DNA of 64,000 nt from Mycoplasmopsis maculosa (GTDB lineage: Bacteria > Bacillota_I > Bacilli_A > Mycoplasmatales > Metamycoplasmataceae). Below the pieces are notes generated by a model. The model worked only from the letters and a program-made list of their open reading frames with translations. It did no database searches and was not told where the DNA came from. Location of the stretch: positions 434,001-498,000 of the forward strand of contig NZ_LR215037.1 of NCBI RefSeq assembly GCF_900660665.1, in the 5' to 3' direction. Position 1 is the stretch's first letter, and each line of letters starts with the position of its first letter. The translations under genes and the position numbers were made by a program. Positions 1 through 10,831 of the stretch are shown one piece after another.

Positions 1-188
1 ACAATATTAAATATATTGTATAAAATTGTTGAAATATGAAAATAGAAAATTTAAAAATGGATGACTTTAAGTCAAAATTCGTACTTTTAAATTTTAATGA
101 TGATGTTAACCCATCATTACCTTTTTATGTTATCGAATATACAAAATATTTATTCGACAATTCCTCCTTACCTTTTTTTAAAAAATAA
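1..188 (+). pseudogene. C-terminal fragment of an unidentified gene, frameshifted, cut by window edge
   Basis: Frame 1 is open from the window edge and ends at TAG 43-45. A second frame, with an ATG at 36, then runs for 50 residues to TAA 186-188. Adding one A to the A4 run at 39-42 joins them into a single frame (..EIWKIENLKMDDFKSK..), so this reads as the tail of a longer gene with a one-base contraction. The alternative is a tiny separate gene starting at 36, but no good ribosome binding site precedes it. I do not recognise the protein. It ends in a Lys-Phe-rich tail and has no evident membrane segment. Confidence 0.4.
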
Positions 189-294
189 TAATAAAAATTA
201 ATTAATAACCATTTGGTTGGATTATAACTTCCAATTTTATTTTCTATTTTTGTATTTATATAAGTACATTAATTAAATACTAACAAGGAGAAAA

Positions 295-1683
295 ATGAGT
301 TCTGTTAAAAACAAGGAACAACATATTATTGAACTTAAAGAAATTGTTAAAGAATTTGACAATAAAATAGTTTTAGACAATGTAGACTTAAAAATTAACA
401 AAGGTGATTTTGTTACATTGCTAGGTCCATCAGGAAGTGGTAAAACTACAATTTTAAGACTTATAGCCGGTTTTGAAAAACCAACTCGTGGTGAAATTTT
501 ATTTGAAGGTTTAGATATTAAAGATCTTCCACCACATAAACGTGATTTGTCAACTATTTTTCAAGATTACGCTTTATTTCCTCATTTAAATGTTGAAGGA
601 AATATTAAATTTGCGATGCCTCTTAAAAGAATACCAAGAGAAACTGTAAATGAAAAATATGAAAAATTATTAAAAGTAAAACAAGCTGAATGATCAAAGA
701 TAGCTCAATCTAAAATAGCTAATTTGCAAAAATTACAGGCTAAATATGAAGAAGATATGTCAAAACTAAAAGAAAATACTTTTTCATATAGAAGAATTCA
801 AAAATGATTAGATAAATCTGATTTTAACTATTCATATTGAGAAAACTATGTGCAACAACAAACCGAAAGTTTTGAAAATAGATATTTAAAACGTAGATTA
901 ACAAAAGAAGAAATTAATAGAGAGGTTTCAGAAATTGTTAAATTAGTTGGTTTAGAAGGCAATGAAAAAAGAGCTATTTCTGAGCTAAGTGGCGGTATGA
1001 AACAACGTGTTGCCTTAGCAAGAAGTTTAATTATCGAACCATCAATTTTACTACTTGATGAACCATTAAGTGCTCTAGATGCTAAAATTAGACAAAAAAT
1101 GCAAGTTTTATTAAGAACCGTTCAAAAGAAATTAGGTTTAACATTTATTTTTGTTACTCACGACCAAGATGAAGCTCTTGAACTTTCAGATAAAGTAGCT
1201 GTTATGAGAGGTGGAAAAATTGAACAATACGATACACCTAAAGCTATATATGACTATCCAGTAAACAAATGAGTTGCTTCATTTGTCGGTGATTCAAATA
1301 TTTATAATGGTATTTTCCATTCTGAAGATGCTACTGTAAGTTTTTTAGGAAATAAATTTAAAACTATACACAATGAAGACGATTTTAAAGATAAACAAGA
1401 AGTTGACGTTTTAATTAGACCAGAAGATATAGATATCATTTCTGATGCAGATTCTACTTCAAAAGCTACAAATAGATTAAAAGGTAATGTAGTAGATATT
1501 GCTTACCGTGGTAGTTATTACTACTTAAAAATTATTTTAAATAATAATGATACTATTTATGTTGAAACATCTAAAAAATTCGAATTAGGGGAAACTGTAC
1601 AAATTAGTTGAACAATTGATTCTGTTCACTTAATGGAAAAAGATAGCAAGTGAGATTATTCAACTAATGAATTCAAAAACTAG
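295..1683 (+). CDS. potA: Spermidine/putrescine ABC transporter ATP-binding protein PotA, with insertion
   Basis: ATPase subunit that powers polyamine uptake with PotB, PotC and PotD encoded just downstream. 462 aa when TGA is read as Trp. Walker A GPSGSGKT lies at residues 44-51, the Q-loop FQDYALFPH near 90, the signature LSGGMKQR at 231-238, Walker B LLLDEP with its Asp near 255, and the H-loop THD after it; the C-terminal part is a TOBE-like regulatory domain. About 70 charged, probably helical residues (about 125-195) sit between the Q-loop and signature where most ABC ATPases have only a short helical subdomain. The start follows a clear AAGGAG. The 3' end overlaps potB by 17 nt, indicating one operon and coupled translation. 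Recognition of the family is secure; polyamine specificity rests on the operon. Confidence 0.93.
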
Positions 1684-2506
1684 ATTTAAGCATAATTTAA
1701 ATAAAAGAAGTTTATTAGTACTTCCTTATTTATTAATTGCTATCTTATTAGTTTTTATCCCTATAATTTTAATAATTATAAATGCCTTTGTTCACACAGG
1801 AGACAATGGTATTGATCCTACAATTTTAGTAAGAGATACAAAAACATGAGATAAAATTGGAAGAAGTTTATTAATTGGAGTTCTTTCAGCAATTATTTCA
1901 CTTTTCATTGCTTTCCCTTACTCTTACTTTATTGCAAGAACTAAAAACAAAGTGGTTCAAATTTACGCATTAAGCTTAATATTAAGTCCAATGGTAATTT
2001 TTACAATTGCTAAAATTTATGCAATAAAGGGATTTTTCTTAACAATAGCACCAACAGAAAATGATCTAAACGCTATTTGATTTATGGTTTTAGGTTTAAC
2101 TTATTTAAATTTACCTTATATGATTATGCCTTTATATTCTGTTATTAAAGATATGCCAAATAACATTTTAGAAGCTTCAAGTGATTTAGGATATAACCAC
2201 ACTAAAACATTTTTTAAAGTTATATTACCTTATTGTTCTAAGGCTATTTTAAGTGGTTTAGGGTTAATCTTCTTATCAAGTGCTACAACATTTGTTATCA
2301 GTGAAAAATTATTACCAGATGGTAGTCAATTACAAACTATCGGTGAATTAATTAATAAATATACAAACCCTGCTAATAAAGCAGAAATAGCAATAGGAAC
2401 TACTTTAGTTTTAGTTGTATCAGCCGTATTTATAGGTTCATACGCAATTATAAATTTTGTTCCAAAATTAATAATCAAACTAAAAAGAGGTGGTAATTAT
2501 GAGTAA
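1667..2506 (+). CDS. potB: Spermidine/putrescine ABC transporter permease PotB
   Basis: Inner permease half of the polyamine importer; 279 aa in table 4. It has several hydrophobic helices (the first at about residues 15-35) and the ABC-permease EAA loop beginning at Glu169 (EASSDLGYNH, followed by LP), which docks onto PotA. The ATG lies inside the end of potA (17-nt overlap), and the gene itself overlaps the start of potC by 8 nt, so the four genes are translationally coupled. Length is normal for PotB/PotH proteins. An in-frame TGA near residue 61 encodes Trp and splits the gene if standard code is used. Confidence 0.9.
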
Positions 2507-3389
2507 ATTTAGAAAATGATTTAGTTCAATTTACATTCACTTAATTTTAGCTTGTGTTTATATCCCATTATTTTTTGTTGTTGTTTATTCTTTTAATAAA
2601 CCAACTGATAAAGGTTTTATATCTACAACATGAAACGGAAAAACATTTGAACATTGAAGTACCTTTTTTGAAGAAGGCAGACTAAATGCATTAGTTAACT
2701 CATTAATAATAGCCGGATCAGTTAGTGTTATAGTTATCACAATAAGTTTAATTACAGTTTTTGGTATGTGAAGACAAAGAAATAAAAAACTTAATCAAGC
2801 TATTATGTCTATTAATAACATTCCTTTAATTAATCCAGATAATATTACTGCAATTGGTTTAGTATTAGTTTTTGGAATTCTTTTCGGTGTTTTAGGATCT
2901 TATAGTGAGGGAATTTGAAGAGGTATAGTAGGACAAACCATCATGGCTCTTCCTTATGGTATAACAATAATGTTACCAAGAAGTGAAAAATTCAATGGCA
3001 ATCAATTTGAAGCAGCTCAAGATTTAGGATATGGTAAAGTAAGATCTTGATTTAAGACTTATTTCATTTATATGTTGCCTTCAATTATTTTTGCAGGTTT
3101 AGTAGCAGCTTTTTTAAGTTTTGATGATTTCATTATTCTTAGAACTGTTTCAAATACTTCAACTCTAGGGACAAAATTATATGAAGGACAATTTAAAGGT
3201 TGAGGTTTAGTTGTTGGTGCAGGAATACTAGTTTTTGTATTAATAGGAAACATTGCTTATATAACTTTTAAATCTATAACAGCTAAGAAAATTAAAAATA
3301 AAAAAATAATTCAAGATCAAAATCAAGTATTAACATTGTTTGAAGAAAAAAATGTTAATAAAAGCACTATAAGAGGGGAAAATGAGTAA
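2499..3389 (+). CDS. potC: Spermidine/putrescine ABC transporter permease PotC
   Basis: Second permease subunit, 296 aa, rich in TGA-encoded Trp so it is easily missed with the standard code. It begins MSKFRKWFSS and shows about six membrane helices. The EAA loop starts at Glu171 (EAAQDLGYGK), and the typical permease segment AFLSFDDFIILRTV follows, characteristic of PotC/PotI. The last ~30 residues are a hydrophilic cytoplasmic tail. It overlaps potB by 8 nt and potD by 8 nt; the potD Shine-Dalgarno (AGAGGGG) lies within its final codons. Confidence 0.9.
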
Positions 3390-5124
3390 ATTTAATAAAT
3401 TTATAAAAACAGTAGCAGTTCCTGTAGTGTCTGTTGCAGCAATTGCTTCTGTTGCTGGCTTAATAGTTTATAAAACTACAAATAAATTTAAACCTGTTTT
3501 CTTCAACTATCAATCTTATATTGACCCTAAAATTCAAGAAAGATTAAACCAAGACTTTGAATATAAGGAATTCGGAACTATTAATGAATTTACTAGAGCT
3601 ATTCTTACACATAAGTCTGTTGCAGGAATAGGTAGTGATGCGCAAGCTGCTAGACTTGTTAAAGGCGGAGATGGTTTTGGAAGTAGATTAAGAAAATTTA
3701 CCCAAAAAGACTTTAAAAATATGTTTGGTGAAAATTGAAACACTTCTTTAACAACAGAAGAAAATTTACAAAATCTTTTAACACCAACTGTTTTTAATCA
3801 CCTAAAATCTTATGATAATTATTTAAAGGATTCTCCTGAATATGATGAAAATGGAAACCCTTTAAAAGATGAAAACGGTAAAATCATTACAGTACAAAAA
3901 CATTTATATGAATACTTTATCCCTTATTTCCAACAAGACATGGTTATAGCATATAATCCACTTAAATTAGAAAAATATGCAAAAACCTATAAGTACGATT
4001 ATAATTCAAATGAAAGTTTTGATGAAACATTAGAACAAAGTGTTCAAAATGAAAATTATTCAAATGCTGTAAGACCGTTTTTTGATGCAATGCATAAAGA
4101 AATTGAAACTAATGTAAATAAAGCTCTATATGAAGCATTTTCTAAAAGCAAAGATGAAACAATTTCAATGCTTGATGCGTTACAAATAATAAAAAATCAA
4201 GGTTTAGAATATTTTGAATATACAGACGCTGTAAGAGATAATATGATTTATGGTTCATCTTACACATTAAATTCTGAAACAAATGAAATAGAAAGTCAAC
4301 CTACAGGTGAAGCTAGAAGTGATAAGGATGATACAAAACCTCTATATGAAAGACTTATACAACAATTTGTTGATTTATTTAAAAGAGGGACTAGTTTTGA
4401 TATTACAAATACAAAACACGTTAGAACTTCAGGAAATGGACAGGATTTATTAAACACTTTAATTGATCCTACTAAAAACACAAATGTAGGTATTATTTAT
4501 AATGGAGATGCTTTAGATGCATTAATTTCTAGAGATAATGTTGAAGGATCAAAAGTTCCAGATGGAACAGTTAAATTTATTAGACCAAGCGTTAATATTT
4601 TATTAATTGATGGATTAGTTATTACAAATGATGCTAGTGATGAAGTTGTTGAACAAGTTATAACTTCTGCAAAAGAATCTTATATGGGTGGACTAGACAA
4701 ATCAAAAGATAAATGAAATCAAGATAATGTTGATAACATAGTTTCAAAAAATAATGATACAGAAGGTTATACTTCTGAGGTTTATTCAGCATATGGATCA
4801 TATTTAAACTTTGACTATGTTAGATATACACCAGCATTTAATTTAGTATTTGATTATGCCTATAATCATGCATTCAATGATCCACTTGATGAAAAAGCTG
4901 ATCAATATTTTAATGATTATTTAGTTAACTATCAAAGAAATTTATTTTCTATAAAAGATAAATATACAATCGGTCATAAATATGACTCAAATAATCCAGA
5001 AGGTACTTATTTCAAAGAATGAAAAGAAATAACATATAATGTAAAACATGTTGCTATTTCTCCTGTAGATCAAACTACACAAGCATTAATTAATGCTTAT
5101 TATGATAAACTTTTAAAAAATTAA
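3382..5124 (+). CDS. potD: Polyamine-binding protein PotD, long and membrane-anchored
   Basis: Extracellular substrate-binding subunit of the importer by operon position; 580 aa, much longer than the roughly 350 aa of enterobacterial PotD. Residues about 10-31 form one hydrophobic helix without a lipobox Cys, so the protein is predicted to be held by an uncleaved N-terminal anchor rather than a lipid. The next segment fits a periplasmic-binding fold (FNYQSYIDPKIQERLNQDF resembles the PotD start, and GIGSDAQAARL follows). Two TGA codons are read as Trp. It is the last gene of the operon and is followed within 8 nt by a strong terminator. Specificity is inferred from gene context, not from visible ligand residues. 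Confidence 0.8.
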
Positions 5125-5131
5125 TATTTAA

Positions 5132-5167
5132 AAACCACTTTGTAGTTTTCAAAGTGGTTTATTTTTA
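5132..5167 (+). terminator. Rho-independent terminator of the pot operon
   Basis: An 11-bp perfect stem (AAACCACTTTG / CAAAGTGGTTT, arms 5132-5142 and 5150-5160) with a 7-nt loop is followed by a T-rich tail. It starts 7 nt after the potD stop codon. Confidence 0.9.
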
Positions 5168-5234
5168 TATTAGACTTATATAAGTTTTTGTTTACATATT
5201 ATTAAAAAATTATTAAAAATAAATATTTGTACTT

Positions 5235-5287
5235 TTTTAGCTATAAAATTATAACAAATTATAGGTTATATAATTTTATAGCTAAAA
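5235..5287. repeat. Perfect 19-bp inverted repeat (long hairpin)
   Basis: Arms 5235-5253 (TTTTAGCTATAAAATTATA) and 5269-5287 are exact reverse complements around a 15-nt loop. The hairpin stands alone between the pot terminator and a decayed secreted-protein gene; it is too far from potD to be its terminator and has no clean T-run after it. The rest of 5168-5381 is AT-rich with nothing else I can name apart from the Shine-Dalgarno at 5371-5377. Confidence 0.7.
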
Positions 5288-5381
5288 TCTTGGGCTTATT
5301 TTTCATACTTTTTTCACATATTTATTTATCTTAATATTTTAATTAAAATAATAATAATAAAATTAAATTAAGGAGATAAAT

Positions 5382-5591
5382 ATGAAAAGAAAAAAATTAA
5401 TTTATTATTTACACTAATGAATACATTATTTTTGCCAAGTTTTTTCATTAGCTCAAATATCAATTCCAAAAAAGATAATAATATTCAAAAAATCTATTGA
5501 AGTTAAAATCTTATAAAATTTTCCTGATGTTTTTGATGAAAATGCTAATTATAATGTAGTTAATAATTTTAACAATAGTTTTATTAACTAA
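5382..5591 (+). pseudogene. Decayed small secreted protein gene
   Basis: A strong AAGGAGATAAAT precedes ATG 5382, yet the frame stops after 11 codons. Restoring one base in each of three homopolymers (A7 at 5390-5396, A6 at 5487-5492, T4 at 5519-5522) gives one open frame of about 68 residues with a typical signal peptide (MKRKKINLLFTLMNTLFL.. then FFISSN) and the C-terminal text FPDVFDENANYNV, ending at TAA 5589-5591. I do not recognise the family. The retained good ribosome binding site suggests recent loss, or a reversible off-state. Confidence 0.5.
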
Positions 5592-5629
5592 AAATAAAAT
5601 AACTTTATCTTATTTAATAAGAGGTAATA

Positions 5630-6421
5630 ATGAATAAAAAGAAATTAATTTCCTTTGGTTTTTTACTAGTATAACTTTTTTATCTTCTTCTTGTAATGTT
5701 ATAAAAAAACAAAGGCGACAGTGGAGAAACTATCAATAAAACAAAAGAATCCAAAATTGATGACTCAAAAGTAAATGAAATACGTGATTTAATTAAAAGA
5801 CAAAAAATTGATAATTTAAATAAACCATATTCAAGTAACATAGTCGAATATTTAGATTCACTTCCTAATCATAACAGTAAATTTTATAATGATGAATATA
5901 TAGTTATAAAAAATATTGAAGAATTTGAAAATATATATAAGTATTCAAAACTAAGTGAAATTTATAGTAAGGCTAATTATTATAGTAATTTTTACGAAAC
6001 AACAAAATACCTTAAAAGCGATAGTGAGCTTCATACATTTTTTAAAAAAGAATTTAAAAACATTTTTTTAAAAGGTATAAAGATTGAAAAAATTTTAAAA
6101 GAAAATAACATTTTTTTAATAAGTAATTTTTATATAAAAAATGAAGAAAAAAATAAAATTAAAACTTTTGGTTTAGGAACTAATAATAAAGATTCAAATA
6201 AAGAAGTTATTAAAATCTTATTTTTTGATAAAAAATATAGAGATTATTTTTTTAATAATATTGGTTAGACCAGCAAACTCTCTTGCACCAATTAGCGAAT
6301 TAGAAGCACATATAATCCCTAAATTAAAAGAAATTAAAAAGAATTATTAGAAACTGAAGATGAAATATTAAACTATCACAAAGAATTACTTGAATATAAC
6401 AAAAATAGTAATTTAAATTAA
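5630..6421 (+). pseudogene. Decayed lipoprotein gene
   Basis: The reading frame is broken but coherent. The start MNKKKLISFG is followed, after restoring one T in the T6 run at 5659-5664, by a lipobox (TFLSSSC). Further single-base restorations at A7 5703-5709, T7 6247-6253 and A5 6336-6340 produce one ~263-aa lipoprotein rich in Lys, Asn and Tyr, ending LLEYNKNSNLN at TAA 6419-6421. The largest intact piece (about 5710-6268, roughly 185 codons) has no internal ATG. No known domain seen. The gene follows the 5382 pseudogene by 38 nt with a weak GAGG upstream. All four lesions are one-base contractions. Confidence 0.55.
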
Positions 6422-6506
6422 AAAAGTGAAGTATTAAATAATAATTAATTATTTAACTTAAGTAAACGAATACATTTCGGTTGCTTTTTTATATTTTTAA
6501 AAGAGC

Positions 6507-6531
6507 AAAAAAATAGCTCTTTAAGCTATTT
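6507..6531 (-). terminator. Terminator of the minus-strand operon ending at 6536
   Basis: Arms AAATAGCT (6511-6518) and AGCTATTT (6524-6531) enclose a 5-nt loop; on the minus strand the stem is followed by a run of T (the A-run at 6507-6513 on the plus strand). It begins 5 nt after the stop codon of the membrane protein gene. Confidence 0.75.
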
Positions 6532-6535
6532 TAAT

Positions 6536-7330
6536 TTATATTTTTTTTAATTCTTTTTTAAGTAAAATAGATTTTTTAGTAAAAATAATTGGATAAATAG
6601 ATATTCTAATCAATAAACATAATATTGAAAATACTATTATATAAATAAATGAATTTAGTCAAATATTATTACCGAATTTAGACCCTAAAACAGAATATTC
6701 ACCGTATTCAGATCAGTCAAATTCAACTAAACCTGTAGCATTTTGAGTTACATTATATAATCTAGAAATAAATATAACATATAACATATAAATAAATAAT
6801 CCGGTTGATATATTAAATAAAGTTATTAATTTAAATTTTGGAGTCAATATAAAATAAATAAAACCAAATAACATTAATTGATAATGCATCATAAAATACA
6901 TTTTATTAGCATCAGTGCCAATGAATAAGTATTTATAATCTAATAAGGAAGATGAATCCTTAACAACATAACTTTCTGTAATAGGAACAAAAATATATGT
7001 AATAAAACCACAAATAAAAGCTGCAACAGAGAAATAAGGTAATAATTTATTTTTGAAATCAAAAACTAAAACCAAGGATAAAGCAACAAACATAGCTGGA
7101 CATAAATCTAATAAAAACGTCCTACTAATACTTATGCTACTTGGATTTTCATTATTGATAAAATCTTTTATATTAGGAACTCACCTTAATATAGAAAAAT
7201 ACGCAAGCATAAAAATGCCAATTAATATTTTACTAGCATGATTTAATAAAATTTCTTTAAATTTATATGAAATAAGCACTATTAATATAAAAAAAGAAAA
7301 AGTTGCTGTAAAAAATAATGATATATACAT
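6536..7330 (-). CDS. Multi-pass membrane protein, function unknown (DUF5378-like)
   Basis: 264 aa in table 4 with about seven hydrophobic helices, starting MYISLFFTATFSFF. The ATG directly abuts the rluB stop codon (TAA then ATG), so translation is probably coupled to rluB. It contains a conserved-looking central segment MMHYQLMLFGFIYFIL and ends in a Lys-rich cytoplasmic tail. The overall shape resembles the mycoplasma family annotated DUF5378 and, more loosely, the YwaF/TIGR02206 membrane proteins; this assignment is from memory of the pattern and is uncertain. No catalytic motif is evident. Confidence 0.65.
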
Positions 7331-8071
7331 TTATTTTTTCTTTTCTAATTGTTTTTCAGCATTTGCAATGATTAATTTTAAATCTTTAATCTCTTTTAAT
7401 GTTAATTTTCTATAAGCACCTAAAGGCAGTTTTTCTACGTTTAAATTAGCATAACTTACTCTTTTTAAATTTATCACCTCGTGTTTTACTGCTTTAAATA
7501 ATTCTTTAATATGATGATATGATCCGACGTGTAGTTCTATTAAATAACTTTTTGTATCAACTTGTAATACATTTTGAAATGATAATTTGTCATTTACCAA
7601 AACTCCTTTTTCAGAGTTTAATTTGTCAAATGCTCTTTTATTTAAAGGAGAATCTATTCTTGCACGATACATCCTTGGTATTTCATATTTTGGGTGTGTA
7701 AGCTTATTAACTAGTTCTAAATCATTAGTTAATAATAATGTACCTGTTGTATTATAATCTAATCTCCCAACAGGAACAATACGTTCATTGGTATCAATTA
7801 AATCAACTACCGTAGTTCTACCTTTTGGATCTTTTACTGTAGTTATTGTTTTCTCAGGTTTGTTTAGTAAAAAGTAAACAAAGTTTGTAGAATTAAAAGT
7901 AACAATTTGATTATTAAATTTAATTTCGTCGTTTATGTCAGCTTTATCACCAAGTTTAGCAACAATACCATTTATTTTAACTAAACCTTTTTCAATATAT
8001 TCTTCGATTTTCCTTCTTGAAGCTATACCAGCTTGAGCTAAAAGTTTTTGTACTCTAATAAGTTCTGACAT
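7331..8071 (-). CDS. rluB: 23S rRNA pseudouridine synthase, RluB/RsuA family
   Basis: Isomerises specific uridines in rRNA to pseudouridine. An N-terminal S4 RNA-binding domain (residues about 4-50, VQKLLAQAGIASRRK) is followed by the RsuA/RluB catalytic domain with the GRLDYNTTG motif; Asp105 is the catalytic residue. 246 aa from the MSELIR start. An upstream ATG at 8098 would add nine residues, but the MSELIR start matches the family N-terminus and lies just after the stop codon of the preceding nadD-yqeK gene, so I prefer it. RluB versus RsuA/RluE cannot be settled by eye. Confidence 0.88.
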   Translation of the reverse strand: MSELIRVQKLLAQAGIASRRKIEEYIEKGLVKINGIVAKLGDKADINDEIKFNNQIVTFNSTNFVYFLLNKPEKTITTVKDPKGRTTVVDLIDTNERIVPVGRLDYNTTGTLLLTNDLELVNKLTHPKYEIPRMYRARIDSPLNKRAFDKLNSEKGVLVNDKLSFQNVLQVDTKSYLIELHVGSYHHIKELFKAVKHEVINLKRVSYANLNVEKLPLGAYRKLTLKEIKDLKLIIANAEKQLEKKK

Positions 8072-8072
8072 A

Positions 8073-9173
8073 TTATTCTTTTTCCATTCATTTATCATAT
8101 ATTTTTTGTTGTTCTTCAGTAAAAGTTATACCTTTTTCAACATTAAAATCATAATTTATTTTTACGACTTTTTTAAACCCTTCAAAACAATCAATCATTA
8201 CTTCTTTTCTTAATTTTTGAACACCAGAAAATGCTCTTCCGTCGCATATTTTGTCAGCAACAAATAAAACTTTATCTAGGGTATTTAGTTCATTATCTAA
8301 AGAAGTGTGAATTCTAATTGCATTATATATTTCTTCATCATTGTTCATATAAATATATTTAAATCAAAGAGCTCCACAAATTTGATGGAGTTTATATTTT
8401 GGATATTTATTTTTATCATATGCATCTTTATCAAATTGCTTTATAAATTCTCTAGAATCTTGTTCTGATAGTTCTTTACAAATATCATGAAATAATCCCG
8501 CATAATAAGCCTTTTTTGCATCATATTTTGCAATTTTAGCAAATTCAGCTGCAAATTCAGCTGTCGCTACACAATGTTTTGCTCTTGTTTGAGATAAAAT
8601 TGAATGTACAATTTCTTTTGCATATAAAAAATTATTTCCAATATATTCATTAACTTTTAAAGGTGTATATTGTAGAGAACCTTGTCTTACTTTTGTTGAA
8701 GACTCTTCTAAAATAGGGTTATTCATTATTTTTATATTATATTTTTTAGCATTAATTTTGTTAAAATTTTTTTCTCTTTTATAAACAACAAATTTACATT
8801 TTGAAACCATTTCATCAACAAATTCTCATTTATTAAATTTTGCTAAACTATCAGAACCCATTATAAAAAAAAGTTCATCATTTGGATATTTATTTTTAAA
8901 ATACCTGATTGTTTCAAAGGTATAACTCATTCCACCTCTTTTTATTTCAAAAAGAGAAACTTCATAATTTCCTTTAAAATTTTCTAAAGCTAAATTTAAC
9001 ATATTTACTCTATGATGAGAATCAGCTATTTTTTTACCTTTTTTAAAAGGGTTTGTTGCTGCAGGTATAAAATAAATTTTATCTAAATTTAAATTATCAT
9101 ATGCAAACTCTGCAATTTTTATATGTCCAGAATGGACAGGATCAAAAGATCCTCCAAATAATCCTATTTTCAT
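8073..9173 (-). CDS. nadD: Nicotinate-nucleotide adenylyltransferase fused to YqeK-type HD domain
   Basis: Two-domain protein, 366 aa. The N-terminal part (1-~165) is NadD, which adenylates nicotinic acid mononucleotide for NAD synthesis: GGSFDPVHSGH at 7-17 is the nucleotidyltransferase motif and SSTKVR near 158 the second ATP-binding motif. The C-terminal part is a YqeK-like HD hydrolase (His200, His-Asp 229-230 in GLFHDICKE), a family with Ap4A hydrolase activity in other Firmicutes. Two TGA codons (Trp116 and Trp270) split it under standard code, making it look like three genes. The linear arrangement nadD-yqeK is common as neighbours in Firmicutes; here the genes form one frame. Confidence 0.88.
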
Positions 9174-9188
9174 AATTTTTACCTTTAC

Positions 9189-10421
9189 TTATTTTTTTAA
9201 AATATCATTTTGAATATATCTTGATTGTATACTATTTTTTGTTTTTTCTCTTTCAAATTGATATCCGGTCTTAAGAACTGATTTTTTAAACTTATTATTT
9301 ATATTTCTAATTAAATTATTTATTTTGCTATTATCCTCTTTATAATCTTCAAATAAATTTAATTGTTTATAGTAATCGAATTCAAAAATTAAATTTTTAA
9401 GTCTTATACCAACGCCTTTGATTAATTCTTCATTTCAATATTTGTCAAATAATTTAATTGAAGTTTTATAAATAAATTCAAAATCATTTGTAGGTTTTTT
9501 GAAAGTTATTTGCTTAGAATATCATTTTCCTTCATTATTCCTTACTAAAAACGATATTACCGTCGCTAACATACTTCTATTATATGCTCTATGAGAAACT
9601 TTTTCTGAAAGCATTTTTATTATTTTATAAATATCTTTTTTATCATCAATATCTATTTCAGAAAAAGTTACTTCATTACCTATTTCTTTTAATTCATTAT
9701 GTTCTAATTCAAGTTCATCCGAAGATATTCCATTAGCTTCATTTATATACTTTTGAGTTCTTTTCCCAAAAATATTATAAATATTTTGATCTAAATGAGA
9801 CGATTTTGCTAAATCTTCAATTGTATTTATTTTTATGTTTCTTAATTTTACTGAACTAGATTTCCCAATACCAAAATATTTCTCAATAGGTAATTTTCAA
9901 ATATTTTTTTCTATATCCTCTTTTTTTGTTAAAGTTATTCCAAATGGCTTTGCTAAATCAGAACTCATTTTTGCTAAAAATTTATTGTAACTTATGCCAA
10001 TACTAATAGGTATATCAAAAGTTTCCAAAATGTCTTTTTTTATTATATTTGCGTAAAATAAAGAGTTATCAATATTTGTTAAATCAGTTACATCTAATCA
10101 ACATTCATCTATTGAAAAAACTTCAATTAATTTTGAATATTTTTTTGAAATGTAATCAAAAATTTTATTTGATAAAGTTATATATAAATCAAAATTGGGT
10201 TCAACAAAAATTGTATTTGGTTCATATTGCAAAATTTTAAATTTTGGTCAAGCAACTTTTACACCTTTATTTTTTAATTCATAACTTATACTAGAACAAA
10301 TAGATTTACTTCCTTTTTTTCCTACACCAACTGGTTTATTTTTTAAACTAAAATCTACTGTTCTATGTGCGCTTACAAAATAAGAATCAAAGTCAATATG
10401 AAAAATTACTTTATTACTCAT
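9189..10421 (-). CDS. dinB: DNA polymerase IV-like Y-family polymerase
   Basis: Translesion DNA polymerase, 410 aa. The palm carries the metal-binding residues in HIDFDSYF (Asp10) and SIDEC (Asp105-Glu106). A helix-hairpin-helix-like thumb (YFGIGKSSSVKL at about 182-193) and little-finger domain follow. QLNLF at 353-357 is a canonical beta-clamp-binding motif, which supports a working polymerase. The segment that normally reads MP..A...CP is diverged (GVKVAWPKFKILQYEP), as in other mollicute Y-polymerases. The gene contains at least five TGA-Trp codons, so it is invisible as an ORF in standard code. Its start overlaps the end of iscU by 8 nt. Confidence 0.88.
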
Positions 10422-10806
10422 TTTTGTTTAAATCTTCTAAAAGAGGTCTCGCTAGCATTAAAGTACAATTTAATCTATTATAATGCAAATGAACATTATC
10501 AAATACAACTAATTCCCCTAATTTATTGTACTCTTCATCAATTAATTTTTCACCTTCTAATAATCTTTTATAAAGTTGTATAAATGAAATGGCTTCATTT
10601 TTTGTCATACCATTTATTTTGTTTATTAACATATCTGTTGAAGCTATAAAAAATGCACATCCAGAACCATTAAAAATTAAATTTTTAATAACATTTTCTT
10701 GCAGTTCAAAATCAAACTCTAAGTAGTCTGCACATGATTCTCCGTGTTTTATAAACTTAGTTTTAATGTTTTCATTTTTATACTTAGGATTTAAATAATG
10801 CTTCAT
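10414..10806 (-). CDS. iscU: Iron-sulfur cluster assembly scaffold, IscU/SufU family
   Basis: Scaffold on which sulfur delivered by SufS is assembled into Fe-S clusters. 130 aa from MKHYLNP, preceded by AAAGGGA at a suitable distance; an upstream ATG at 10851 would overlap sufS by 20 nt and is less likely. The three ligand cysteines of the family are present: Cys25 (ESCADY), Cys50 (SGCAFFIAS) and Cys114 (NCTLMLARPLL). It lies directly after sufS, so the two form a minimal Fe-S or thiolation module. No other suf or isc gene is in the window. Confidence 0.88.
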   Translation of the reverse strand: MKHYLNPKYKNENIKTKFIKHGESCADYLEFDFELQENVIKNLIFNGSGCAFFIASTDMLINKINGMTKNEAISFIQLYKRLLEGEKLIDEEYNKLGELVVFDNVHLHYNRLNCTLMLARPLLEDLNKNE

Positions 10807-10831
10807 TATTAAATCCCTTTTTTCATTATTG

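Noticed and set aside
30-188. Independent small gene starting at ATG 36
   Set aside because: No ribosome binding site, and the preceding frame joins it with a single-base correction; listed as a broken tail instead.
5703-6268. ~190-codon open frame as an independent gene
   Set aside because: It has no ATG in frame and continues naturally from an upstream lipoprotein signal peptide after one-base corrections, so it is part of a broken gene.
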